From: Rhizobium sp. Q54
Lineage (GTDB): Bacteria > Pseudomonadota > Alphaproteobacteria > Rhizobiales > Beijerinckiaceae
Direction: 5' to 3'
Assembly (NCBI GenBank): GCA_945901195.1
Contig: CAMDKB010000202.1
Coordinates: 1 to 8,153, forward strand
DNA length: 8,153 bases
A program made the translations under genes and the position numbers. The notes beneath the pieces are model-generated. The model saw only the letters and a program-made list of their open reading frames with translations. It ran no database searches and was not told the origin of the DNA. Below, piece by piece: positions 1 through 6,737 of this stretch; positions within the stretch are counted from its first letter, which is position 1, and each line of letters starts with the position of its first letter.

Positions 1-116
1 CTGCATTATCAAGCATTTTCGGGGGATCGCGACACGCTACGAGAAGACCGCGCGAAACTTCCTCGCAGGGCTGCATTTGGTTTGCGCTATCGTTTGGCTC
101 AAATGACGACAGGCCC
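1..116 (+). mobile_element. Right end of an IS5-family insertion sequence (partial)
   Basis: The window opens inside an insertion sequence: a transposase C-terminus ends at 106, and about 10 bp later the sequence reads GACGACAGGCCC followed by TAG. IS5-family elements typically end a few bases after the transposase stop, with a terminal inverted repeat and a short TA- or CTAG-like target. The right boundary near 116 is therefore inferred from the family habit. The left end is outside the window, so the inverted repeat cannot be confirmed. Confidence 0.6.
2..106 (+). CDS. IS5-family transposase, C-terminal fragment (5' end outside window)
   Basis: Frame 2 is open from the window edge to a TGA at 104-106 and gives 34 residues. 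They include KHFRGIATRYEKTARNFLAG and end in a hydrophobic tail closing with VWLK. This matches the well-known C-terminal signature of IS5-family (IS427-like) DDE transposases, in which an H-F-R-x-I-A-T-R-Y-[DE]-K block is followed by a NFLA helix and an IxLWL tail. The conserved R and E of this block belong to the last part of the RNase-H-fold catalytic domain, where the catalytic Glu lies just upstream. No start codon is present in the window, so the gene is partial and continues to the left. It seems intact as far as it can be seen. Whether the whole transposase is functional cannot be judged from this tail. Confidence 0.85.
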   Translation, partial: CIIKHFRGIATRYEKTARNFLAGLHLVCAIVWLK

Positions 117-230
117 TAGCCATTCCGGCCTTGAAAAAAACAGTAACTGGTAGCGAGGAACCATAGAAGCCACGGCGCACGCGTACATCACACTCGCACC
201 GCGTAGTCTGCGACATTGACCTCAGCAGAA

Positions 231-316
231 TTAACCTTTGGACTATAGCTAGAACGTACACGGCACGAATCACAGTACTGCCCAGATACGTGCTTTGTTC
301 TGGCTAGATGTTGATG
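231..316 (+). repeat. Intergenic repeat, copy 1
   Basis: Copy 1 starts with TTAA at 231. It has GAAC at 252-255, the invariant core GCACGAATCAC at 263-273 and GTTC at 297-300. The spacings (TTAA to GAAC 25 bp, GAAC to GTTC 49 bp, both inclusive) equal those of the other two copies, with no indel. Over the 49-bp unit it matches copy 2 at 34 positions by hand count. In this copy GCACG (263-267) can also pair with CGTGC at 289-293, so the RNA or single strand could fold with GAAC/GTTC at the base. Weaker similarity continues to about 316. Strand is arbitrary. Confidence 0.8.
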
Positions 317-484
317 AAGGGCAGCGTGAGACTACTAGCCTCTCGGCTTTGATCCGATAAAGCCAGTCACGCGAGCTTGCCGTTGTTAAGATCCCGTCTC
401 CATTTCGAACACACGCAGCAACATGCCTTCAAGATAATCATGAGGAAATGATAAACTAGGCTGCGAGCCATTCAAGCAAAATCA

Positions 485-573
485 TTAATCAACAGTGCAA
501 ACGCTGAACATAGAGGGCACGAATCACTGATTGCCGGAAATACATGATCTGTTCACGCCACATGTTGTGTTTC
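485..573 (+). repeat. Intergenic repeat, copy 2
   Basis: Copy 2 has TTAA at 485-488, GAAC at 506-509, the core GCACGAATCAC at 517-527 and GTTC at 551-554, with the same spacings as copies 1 and 3. It shares with copy 3 the upstream stretch GCAAA-N-GCTGAAC, and downstream the block TTGTGTTTC (565-573 here), reached with a 2-bp length difference. Identity to copy 3 over the 49-bp unit is 34 of 49 by hand count. Confidence 0.85.
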
Positions 574-844
574 AGAAACTTTCTGCTCCCATATGCGAAT
601 TGAACCTTGAACACACGGCGGCAGAGGCCCCTGTAATTTATGAATGAACGGTCCAGCATTGGCACATAATATCAGGAGTTGTTTCGATTGACCCTGGGGC
701 AACAGTAACATCCCGCACATCACCGCATTCGCATTTGCCGAGCCAATGAGCCAATCATATTCGCTTTGCTGTCGCACGTTCAAGAGTTGCGGCTTGCTTC
801 GCTAACTGAATGTTAAAACTGCAACACGCATTTTTTGATTGCCG

Positions 845-933
845 TTAATGACATGGGCAAAGGCTGAACGAACACAGCACGAATCACTGACCGCCAGGTT
901 TTTATGTTTTGTTCTCAAGCCAGATTGTGTTTC
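845..933 (+). repeat. Intergenic repeat, copy 3
   Basis: Copy 3 has TTAA at 845-848, GAAC at 866-869, the core GCACGAATCAC at 877-887, GTTC at 911-914 and the trailing TTGTGTTTC at 925-933. Its ends GAACgAACA and TGTTtTGTTC form an imperfect inverted pair. It lies between copy 2 (360 bp away, start to start) and the DUF3108 terminator. Confidence 0.85.
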
Positions 934-968
934 GCAATCGGAATCATACAAGATGCATGTGTAACCCA

Positions 969-1001
969 CTAAAATAAAACGCGGGCAACAAGGCCCGCGT
1001 T
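969..1001 (-). terminator. Rho-independent terminator of the DUF3108 gene
   Basis: Read on the minus strand, AACGCGGGC and GCCCGCGTT form a perfect 9-bp stem (1001-993 and 986-978) around a 6-nt loop (CTTGTT). It is followed at once by TTATTTTAG. It lies 29 nt beyond the DUF3108 stop codon, in the right direction to end that transcript. The T-rich tail is on the minus side only, so it is read as one-directional. Confidence 0.9.
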
Positions 1002-1030
1002 AAGATATTTCCTGATATGGGACGAATTGT

Positions 1031-1927
1031 TTAGCGTTGCGCGGCCGCGGCCGATCCCTCATGGCCAATATTGAATTTCCGCGCCTCGATGACAGTCATG
1101 CCAACCATCGTGCGCACAGCGATGCGATAGGGAACCATCGTCAGTCCATCCGCCAACGGGACAAGCCACACTTCCATATCCTTGTTGTCTATCATGAACT
1201 GCGTCGCCTTGCGCCCGGGGCGATGACCCGCGACCGGTTTGTAGCGCGCGTTGCAGACAATCACCGGGCCGTTGTAGCCCTGCACGGCAACCTGCCGCGT
1301 ACCGGTATATCCAAGATCGACATTGAAGCGGGTATAACCATCAAATACCGGGATCGAGCGCCGGCAGACGGCGGGACCATTACTCGCTTCACCCGCTTTC
1401 ACTGGCATCATGAGCGCGCTAAGCGGATCAATGATGTTGCGCTTGTGAGCTTCTGTCAGAGGCACCCGGCCCTCCATCTGCTCGAATGGCGGCTGGATAT
1501 CCACGGCTTTCACGGCTCCTGCGGCCATGCCAATGCGGACGGTGCGCGATTCCTTCGAATTGGAAGAGGACGTGGCATAGGCGGCGGGACTGACCTGACC
1601 ATTCTGGATCGCCCCGGAGGCGACCGCCGACCCTTTGGCGCCCGAAACCGCGCTGGCAAGGCCGGAGAGATTAGCGTAGGCCTCGATCTTGTATTCGTTG
1701 CCTGTGACCTTGCCGGAAACCGTCGCGCTTCCCAGCGACAGTCCAATCAAACTGACATTATATACGCCGCTGAAACTTTCGGCCGCCGATGCCGTCAACG
1801 GCAGCGAAAACGCGCCCGCACACACAGCCGCGCTCAACGCCCGGCGCAGGCACAAATATACCAGATTGGCTTGAGACATTTCAGGACCCGGAAGAGAGAA
1901 TCGTTGCGGCGACATTATCTGATTCAC
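1031..1927 (-). CDS. DUF3108 family periplasmic protein
   Basis: Translates to 298 residues. An N-terminal signal peptide is clear: a hydrophobic stretch at about 30-46 ends in ASAA (46-49), suggesting secretion to the periplasm. The mature part begins ESFSGVYNVSLIGLSLG and runs as a beta-rich chain. It holds the family-typical cysteine blocks CRRSIPVFDGY (C188) and VIVCNARYKPVAGHRP (C225), and the closing VPYRIAVRTMVG segment. These are typical of alphaproteobacterial DUF3108 proteins, whose function is unknown. The longest start is GTG at 1927, with GGGAG five bases upstream, so I prefer it. An ATG at 1879 would give a more ordinary short signal peptide (282 residues) but lacks a clear ribosome binding site. 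It is divergent from rpmB and followed by its own terminator, so it is probably monocistronic. Confidence 0.85.
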   Translation of the reverse strand: MNQIMSPQRFSLPGPEMSQANLVYLCLRRALSAAVCAGAFSLPLTASAAESFSGVYNVSLIGLSLGSATVSGKVTGNEYKIEAYANLSGLASAVSGAKGSAVASGAIQNGQVSPAAYATSSSNSKESRTVRIGMAAGAVKAVDIQPPFEQMEGRVPLTEAHKRNIIDPLSALMMPVKAGEASNGPAVCRRSIPVFDGYTRFNVDLGYTGTRQVAVQGYNGPVIVCNARYKPVAGHRPGRKATQFMIDNKDMEVWLVPLADGLTMVPYRIAVRTMVGMTVIEARKFNIGHEGSAAAAQR

Positions 1928-1945
1928 TCAAGCTCCCAAAATCGG

Positions 1946-1961
1946 ACGGTTTGATGACCGT
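1946..1961. promoter_or_regulatory. Short inverted repeat upstream of the DUF3108 gene
   Basis: ACGGT-TTGATG-ACCGT is a perfect 5-bp inverted repeat with a 6-bp spacer, 19 bp before the preferred GTG start of the DUF3108 gene. Its position would suit an operator or a 5' leader hairpin. No known regulator is recognised, and a short repeat like this can arise by chance. Confidence 0.25.
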
Positions 1962-2021
1962 AAATTGGTCATTCAACGGACCCCAAAGGGGAATCATTTA
2001 AGCCCGGCAGCACTTGTGAGC

Positions 2022-2050
2022 TTGACGCGGCGACCCGCCCTCACCTATAC
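2022..2050 (+). promoter_or_regulatory. Probable sigma-70 promoter for rpmB
   Basis: TTGACG at 2022-2027 and CTATAC at 2045-2050 are separated by exactly 17 bp. This is close to the alphaproteobacterial housekeeping consensus (CTTGAC, N17, CTATAT), and the base before TTGACG is indeed C. Transcription would start near 2057 and leave a leader of about 135 nt before rpmB, which is long for so small a gene. Confidence 0.7.
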
Positions 2051-2190
2051 AGCCGGCTTCCATTCAGGTGCGCGCCCGGATGGGGCTCTCTGCTGTGTTT
2101 TTCTGAGACATATCGGTGCTGGCCCGTTAAGTGCGCGCCGGCGGTGCTACAGAAATCGCGCCGAAAACCTATGATCGAAAGGATCGCGTC

Positions 2191-2478
2191 ATGTCCCGCC
2201 GTTGCGAACTGACCGGCAAGGCCGTGCAGTCTGGCAATCTTGTCAGCCACTCGAATATCAAGACCCGCACACGTTTTCTGCCCAATCTCTGCAACGTGAC
2301 ACTGATTTCAGATGCCCTGAAACGGTCAGTCAAGTTGCGTGTTTCGGCGCACGCACTGCGCTCGGTAGAACATCGCGGCGGTCTCGATGCCTTTCTGACC
2401 AAAGCGCGCGACATCGAACTGTCGCAGAATGCGCGTGAATTGAAGCGCGAAATCGCCAAGAAACAAGCTGCCGCCTGA
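2191..2478 (+). CDS. rpmB: 50S ribosomal protein L28
   Basis: Encodes 95 residues, a full-length alphaproteobacterial L28 (bL28), a structural protein of the large ribosomal subunit. The start MSRRCELTGKAVQSGN, the central RFLPNLCNVTLISDAL block, the LRVSAHALRSVEHRGGLDAF stretch and the lysine-rich KREIAKKQ tail are all family hallmarks. The start ATG at 2191 is preceded by GAAAGGA seven bases upstream. The reading frame extends further 5', to 2131, but those codons do not resemble L28 and precede this ribosome binding site. It is transcribed alone: divergent from the DUF3108 gene and ended by a strong hairpin terminator. Confidence 0.97.
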   Translation: MSRRCELTGKAVQSGNLVSHSNIKTRTRFLPNLCNVTLISDALKRSVKLRVSAHALRSVEHRGGLDAFLTKARDIELSQNARELKREIAKKQAAA

Positions 2479-2502
2479 CCTTCAGGAACTTTCGGAATTT
2501 CA

Positions 2503-2540
2503 AGAGCGCCGACCCTGACGGGTCAGGCGCTCTATTTGTA
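2503..2540 (+). terminator. Hairpin terminator after rpmB
   Basis: AGAGCGCC-GACCC (2503-2515) pairs with GGGTC-A-GGCGCTCT (2520-2533). This gives a 13-bp stem with one bulged A and a TGAC loop, 25 nt after the rpmB stop. The tail ATTTGTATG is only moderately T-rich, so termination may be imperfect, but stem length and place make the call firm. Confidence 0.85.
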
Positions 2541-2571
2541 TGATATATGAGCAAATTTTATCCCTTTACGA

Positions 2572-3028
2572 TGAAAGAGTGGGATCGGTCGTCTGGCCGC
2601 CAGCAGTTCTGCAAGCGCTGGCGAAGCAAAAATGCTCGGGGCCTTGACGGGAGAGCTGCATACGCGTTCGAACAGTTTGATACATGCGCTCGAACAGCTC
2701 GCGCAAAATCTGCGGGCGGCATGACGCGCTTCCAGATTCCTGCGATTGGCAAATGACCAGCTAAAACCGAACTTAAAGGCTGAAGCGCGAGCCATCGCTG
2801 TTGAAAAACTCGAAAAGCAACCATGCGTCACAATACCGGGCAAAGCCGGAGACACGCTTGCGCGCTGCTATACCAACCTGCAAAAGTCTCGACATCCGCT
2901 GGTTGGTCAATCGCGATAGCGCGTCCGTGCTGATGCGCTAGAATCACAAGATTGACGAGTCGATCGTTGCACCACTCGGTATTGGTTACAGGCTGGACCT
3001 CGCCCTAACGCCCCGCTGCCGCTCTTGA
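2572..3028 (+). pseudogene. Possible decayed gene, perhaps HWE/HisKA_2-type sensor kinase
   Basis: No intact gene occupies the space between rpmB and cobT, but protein-like fragments remain on the plus strand. One frame (2572-2919, interrupted by TGA at 2722) contains GALTGELHTRSNSLIHALEQ followed by LAQNLRAA. This faintly resembles the H-box of HWE/HisKA_2 histidine kinases, where ELxHRxKNxLA is usual. In the next frame (2885-3028) LDIRWLVNRDSASVLMR, a TAG at 2939 where a Trp would fit, and then VAPLGIGYRLDLAL recall the W-box and G-x-G-x-RL end of such kinases. The distance between the two parts is shorter than in an intact kinase, which would need a deletion. The residue matches are loose, the assignment is inference, and the stretch may be plain non-coding DNA. 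The 3' end overlaps the cobT 3' end on the opposite strand. Confidence 0.25.
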
Positions 3029-4948
3029 ATACTGACCACCACGCGACCGAGACGGCATGCGCAGTGGCTGAGCCGGACCTTCTTCACTGAACAACTCTGC
3101 CAGTTTTTCCGTCATCGCGCCGCCAAGCTCCTCCGCATCGACAATGGTCACCGCACGCCGGTAATACCGCGTGACGTCGTGGCCAATTCCGATCGCGATC
3201 AGTTCGACCGGCGAACGATTCTCGATTTCCTCAATGACATAGCGCAGATGCCGTTCGAGATAATTGCCAGGGTTGACTGACAAGGTTGAATCATCCACCG
3301 GCGCACCGTCGGATATCATCATCAGGATACGTCGTTGTTCGGTGCGGGCAAGCAGCCGTTTATGCGCCCAATCCAGCGCTTCTCCGTCGATGTTCTCTTT
3401 CAGCAGGCCTTCGCGCATCATCAAACCGAGATTGCGTCGTGCTCGCCGCCAAGGCGCATCTGCAGACTTGTAGATAATGTGCCTGAGATCGTTGAGGCGG
3501 CCAGGATTGCCAGGCTTTCCAGCTTGCAACCAGGATTCACGCGCCTGCCCGCCTTTCCACGCGCGGGTGGTAAAGCCAAGTATCTCGACCTTCACCCCGC
3601 AGCGCTCCAGCGTCCGTGCAAGAATGTCCGCGCAGGTCGCAGCTACAGTTATGGGCCGGCCGCGCATGGAGCCCGAATTATCGAGCAGCAACGTCACCAC
3701 AGTGTCGCGGAAATCCATGTCTTTCTCATGCTTGAAAGACAGTGGCTGCTGCGGATCGATCACCACGCGCACCAGGCGCGCCGGATCGAGAATGCCTTCC
3801 TCAAGGTCGAATTCCCATGAGCGGTTCTGCTGCGCCATCAACCGGCGCTGCAGACGGTTGGCAAGCCGCGCCACGACAGAGGAAAGATTGCTGAGCTGCT
3901 TGTCGAGATAGGCGCGTAGCCGCTCCAGTTCTTCGGGTTCGCAGAGATCTTCCGCCGAAATCGTCTCGTCAAACTTCGGCGTAAAGCATTTGTAGTCGGG
4001 ACCGCGATGGGCAGCATCTCCATGCACGGGAGGGCGGCGGGCCTCGGACGCCTCATCAGCATCGCCCATTTCGGCGTCCTCTGGCATCTCGCCTGAAGGC
4101 GCGTCTTCCGCCTCCATCTCGCCGTCTTCCATGTCGTCGTCGGCATCATCAGCCGATTGCATGTCGACCGCTTCGCCAGAACGTTCCGGCTGTCCTTCGC
4201 CTTCTGATTCATCAGGCTTGCTGTCAGGATCGGCATCGCCGTCCTCATCGCCGGACTCGTTTTCATCCGTCGCGCCCTCGTCCATCATGTCGAGGGATTG
4301 CAGAAGTTTGTGTATCGCCTTGCCAAAAGCCTGCTGATTCTCGATAGCGCCATCGAGCTTGTCGAGTTCGTCTCCTGCACGATCCTCAATGATCGGCCGC
4401 CAGAGGTCGACGATCTTCTGCGCAGAGGCAGGCGGAGCAAGACCCGTCAGGCGCTCGCGTACCATCATGGCGACAGCATCTTCCAGCGGCGCATCGGCGC
4501 GGTCGGTAACTTCAGCAAATGTTCCGCGATGATAACGGTCTTCCAGCATAGCCGTCAGATTGCCCGCGACACCCTCCATACGACGCGATCCGATGGATTC
4601 GACACGCGCCTGTTCCACCGCTTCAAACACCGAACGCGCTACCTGATTCTGGGGCATCAGTTTACGATGAACACGGTCGTCGTGGCAGGCAAGTTTCAAC
4701 GCCAGCGAATCGGCATGTCCGCGCACAATCGCCGCCTCTTGCGCTGTCAGCTTTCGCGCAGGTTCGGGAAGTTTCGCCTTCGCGCTTTCGCCCGACCCGG
4801 TGAGAGAAGGCCGCTCGGCTGCATAGGTGACTTCCAGTTCCTTCACGCCTGACATCGCGCGCATGCAACTGGCGACGGCGCGCTTGAAAGGCTCCTGCGG
4901 GGCCTCGCCCTTTTGCGGTGGTTTGCGGTTCGAAGGGGTCATGCTCAT
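3005..4948 (-). CDS. cobT: Aerobic cobaltochelatase subunit CobT
   Basis: Encodes 647 residues, the usual size for CobT. With CobS it forms the ATPase complex that works with CobN to insert Co2+ into hydrogenobyrinic acid a,c-diamide in the aerobic cobalamin pathway; it acts in the cytoplasm. An N-terminal CobT domain (about 15-220) is followed by a highly acidic linker (about 222-302, nearly all Asp, Glu, Ser, Gly). A C-terminal von Willebrand A domain (about 380-625) follows, with the metal-binding MIDAS motif DNSGSM (D423, S425, S427) and a later ISDGAPVDD block (D547). The start ATG overlaps the stop of the upstream HAD gene (ATGA), and no good ribosome binding site is seen, so translation is probably coupled. 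ATG codon 3 is an alternative start. It is the last gene of the minus-strand cluster, and no clear terminator follows it. Confidence 0.96.
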   Translation of the reverse strand: MSMTPSNRKPPQKGEAPQEPFKRAVASCMRAMSGVKELEVTYAAERPSLTGSGESAKAKLPEPARKLTAQEAAIVRGHADSLALKLACHDDRVHRKLMPQNQVARSVFEAVEQARVESIGSRRMEGVAGNLTAMLEDRYHRGTFAEVTDRADAPLEDAVAMMVRERLTGLAPPASAQKIVDLWRPIIEDRAGDELDKLDGAIENQQAFGKAIHKLLQSLDMMDEGATDENESGDEDGDADPDSKPDESEGEGQPERSGEAVDMQSADDADDDMEDGEMEAEDAPSGEMPEDAEMGDADEASEARRPPVHGDAAHRGPDYKCFTPKFDETISAEDLCEPEELERLRAYLDKQLSNLSSVVARLANRLQRRLMAQQNRSWEFDLEEGILDPARLVRVVIDPQQPLSFKHEKDMDFRDTVVTLLLDNSGSMRGRPITVAATCADILARTLERCGVKVEILGFTTRAWKGGQARESWLQAGKPGNPGRLNDLRHIIYKSADAPWRRARRNLGLMMREGLLKENIDGEALDWAHKRLLARTEQRRILMMISDGAPVDDSTLSVNPGNYLERHLRYVIEEIENRSPVELIAIGIGHDVTRYYRRAVTIVDAEELGGAMTEKLAELFSEEGPAQPLRMPSRSRGGQYSRAAAGR

Positions 4949-5646
4949 GATGGCAGCACTCTAGCAAGTTCGATCAGATTGCCCACAGCAAAATCTACCG
5001 GCGCAAGCGGCTTGCCCTCGCCTTTTCCGGGACCATGTTCGTCTGGCCGCGAAACGTGAATGGTTTTCAACCCCCGGGACGCTGCGGCCACGAGATCGCT
5101 GGTATGGGCAGCGACCATGGCGCACCGCTCCGGTGGCAAGTCGAATGCAGCGCAGGCGGCATCGTAGACTGCCGCATTGGGTTTGAAGTCACGCGCAATT
5201 TCGGCCCCGAGAATGGCGTCCCAACTGAGCACATTATGACGCGCGATGGCAGCCATCAAACTGATGTTGCCATTGGAAACGGGAGCAATCAGAACCTTTC
5301 CGCGCAAGAGCTGCAATCCTTCTGAAACATCCGGCCATGCGTCGAGCCTGCGCCATGCGGTCCAGGCCAGTTCATCAAGGATGGAAGCGGCTACGTCCTG
5401 CAACCCGAAGTCAACACTGATTTCCTGCAGGTTTTCCCGGTGAAGCACATCCAGCTTGACGAAACCCCGAGCACCCGAACGCACCTTTTCCATCGCCGGC
5501 TGATAACGGCCGCGCCAAGCCGAAGCAAACGCGAGCCAGTCGAGATTGTAACCTGACGGCGCCAGCATTCTCTCCGATTCGCGCGCCACGCTGGTCCGCC
5601 AGTCGACCAGAGTGCCAAACACGTCGAAAAACAATGCACCCAGCAT
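4945..5646 (-). CDS. HAD-family hydrolase, haloacid dehalogenase type II-like
   Basis: Encodes 233 residues, the right length for a type II (L-2-haloacid dehalogenase-like) HAD protein. Motif I is FFDVFGTLVDW (nucleophile D8, T12). Other visible positions are W44-R45, motif II SNGN (S124), motif III KPNAAVY (K155, Y161) and motif IV AAHTSDL (H181, D184). The order and spacing fit L-2-haloacid dehalogenases, including the K-to-Y distance of six residues. The motif IV stretch, however, has A179 and H181 where the Pseudomonas L-DEX enzyme has Ser175 and Asn177, and S183 in place of its Trp179. The true substrate is therefore uncertain and may not be a haloacid. The gene lies 51 nt after cobS and overlaps cobT by 4 nt. 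The start ATG at 5646 has only a weak GGGT-like ribosome binding site, but motif I begins at residue 6, leaving no room for a later start. Confidence 0.88.
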   Translation of the reverse strand: MLGALFFDVFGTLVDWRTSVARESERMLAPSGYNLDWLAFASAWRGRYQPAMEKVRSGARGFVKLDVLHRENLQEISVDFGLQDVAASILDELAWTAWRRLDAWPDVSEGLQLLRGKVLIAPVSNGNISLMAAIARHNVLSWDAILGAEIARDFKPNAAVYDAACAAFDLPPERCAMVAAHTSDLVAAASRGLKTIHVSRPDEHGPGKGEGKPLAPVDFAVGNLIELARVLPS

Positions 5647-5697
5647 TACCCGCGCCCCGGCTACCCGCCCGGCCGCACTGCTGCGGCGAACATGAAT

Positions 5698-6684
5698 TCA
5701 GCTCAGCGCCACGTTGACAGTGCTTTCCGGCAATTCCTGCCCGAATGCGCGCTGATAGAATTCCGCCACCAGCGAACGTTCAAGTTCATCGCATTTGTTC
5801 AGGAAGGTAAGGCGGAACGCAAAGCCGATATCCTGGAAGATATCCGCATTCTCGGCCCAGGTGATGACCGTGCGCGGGCTCATTACCGTCGACAGATCAC
5901 CAGCAATGAATGCGTTACGGGTCAAATCGGCTACGCGCACCATCTTGCTGACGATGTCGTTGCCTTCCTTGTTGCGGTAATGCACGGCCTTCGCCAGGAC
6001 GATCTGCACTTCCACATCATGCGACAGGTAGTTCAGCACGGACACGATGGACCAGCGATCCATCTGCGCCTGATTGATCTGCTGCGTGCCATGGTAGAGG
6101 CCCGATGTATCGCCAAGACCAACAGTGTTGGCCGTCGCAAACAGGCGGAATGCGGGGTGAGGGCGAATGACACGGCTCTGGTCAAGCAATGTCAGACGTC
6201 CCGAAGATTCAAGCACACGCTGAATCACAAACATCACGTCCGGACGTCCCGCATCGTATTCGTCAAACACAAGCGCAACGTTGTGCTGATAGGCCCAGGG
6301 CAGGATGCCATCACGGAACTCCGTGACCTGTTTGCCGTCCTTCAGAACGATGGCGTCCTTGCCGACCAGATCGATACGCGAGACGTGGCTGTCCAAATTG
6401 ATACGCACACAGGGCCAGTTCAGGCGCGCGGCCACCTGTTCGATATGAGTGGATTTGCCAGTGCCATGATAGCCGGTGATCATCACGCGGCGGTTGCGCG
6501 CAAAGCCCGCCAGAATCGCCAGTGTCGTCTGCGGATCGAACACATAATCGGAATCAAAATCAGGCACGTATTCACTGGTCTGCGAATAGGCAGGTACTTC
6601 AAGATCCGAATTGATATTGAACAGTTTACGGACCGAAACCTGCTTGTCTGGGAGGCCGGTCGATTGTTCCTTCGCGCTTTCCAT
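5698..6684 (-). CDS. cobS: Aerobic cobaltochelatase subunit CobS
   Basis: Encodes 328 residues of the AAA+ ATPase subunit that forms a ring complex with CobT and drives cobalt insertion by CobN. An N-terminal CobS segment (about 14-45, KQVSVRKLFNI) leads into the AAA+ core. The core has Walker A GYHGTGKST (71-79), Walker B ALVFDEYD (137-144) and the sensor-1 region FATANT (182-187). The LYHGTQQINQAQMDRW block (197-212) carries the arginine and aromatic residues typical of the family. The ATG at 6684 is preceded by GGAGGAG, which decides the start. The frame extends to a GTG at 6702, but that would place the ribosome binding site inside the gene. It lies 123 nt downstream of the J-domain gene and 51 nt upstream of the HAD gene. 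Confidence 0.97.
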   Translation of the reverse strand: MESAKEQSTGLPDKQVSVRKLFNINSDLEVPAYSQTSEYVPDFDSDYVFDPQTTLAILAGFARNRRVMITGYHGTGKSTHIEQVAARLNWPCVRINLDSHVSRIDLVGKDAIVLKDGKQVTEFRDGILPWAYQHNVALVFDEYDAGRPDVMFVIQRVLESSGRLTLLDQSRVIRPHPAFRLFATANTVGLGDTSGLYHGTQQINQAQMDRWSIVSVLNYLSHDVEVQIVLAKAVHYRNKEGNDIVSKMVRVADLTRNAFIAGDLSTVMSPRTVITWAENADIFQDIGFAFRLTFLNKCDELERSLVAEFYQRAFGQELPESTVNVALS

Positions 6685-6737
6685 TACTCCTCCGGGCCAC
6701 ACCTTCGAGGTGGGCGTCTGGTTTATACAGCCATCAA

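Larger units (their letters stand above)
117..968. other. Gene-free, AT-richer intergenic region bearing three diverged repeats
   Basis: No convincing gene is visible on either strand between the IS end and the DUF3108 terminator. The longest frames (minus strand, up to 76-78 codons) have no recognisable domain and no good ribosome binding site. Base composition is visibly more AT-rich than in the genes that follow. The notable content is three copies of one repeat (listed separately at 231, 485 and 845). There is also a perfect 6-bp hairpin GGCTTT/AAAGCC with an 8-nt loop at 345-364. The nonamer GAACACACG occurs twice, at 407-415 and 609-617. Confidence 0.6.

Noticed and set aside
37..273. 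A 78-codon minus-strand frame at the left edge
   Set aside because: It is antisense to the IS5-type transposase tail and crosses the IS boundary and repeat copy 1, so it is very unlikely to be a gene.
245..300. Resemblance of the repeat core (CGAATC) to a tRNA T-loop
   Set aside because: The bases around the core cannot form a T-stem, acceptor or anticodon arm in any of the three copies.
553..783. A 76-codon minus-strand frame in the repeat region
   Set aside because: No ribosome binding site, no domain and no neighbour suggest it is expressed. Its 3' end runs into repeat copy 2. It is kept only as part of the gene-free region.
1037..1954. A 305-codon plus-strand frame opposite the DUF3108 gene
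   Set aside because: It is the antisense shadow of a gene with a signal peptide, family motifs and its own terminator. The composition (Arg/His/Gly-rich) is that of a shadow.
2532..2855. A 107-codon minus-strand frame between rpmB and cobT
   Set aside because: It would end inside the rpmB terminator, and the protein is low in recognisable pattern. The plus-strand fragments in the same place look more protein-like.
2917..2940. TAGCGC/GCGCTA hairpin downstream of cobT as its terminator
   Set aside because: The stem is only 6 bp with a 12-nt loop, and no T-run follows on the minus strand.
6684..6702. GTG at 6702 as the cobS start
   Set aside because: The strong GGAGGAG lies between this GTG and the ATG at 6684, so the ATG is the start.
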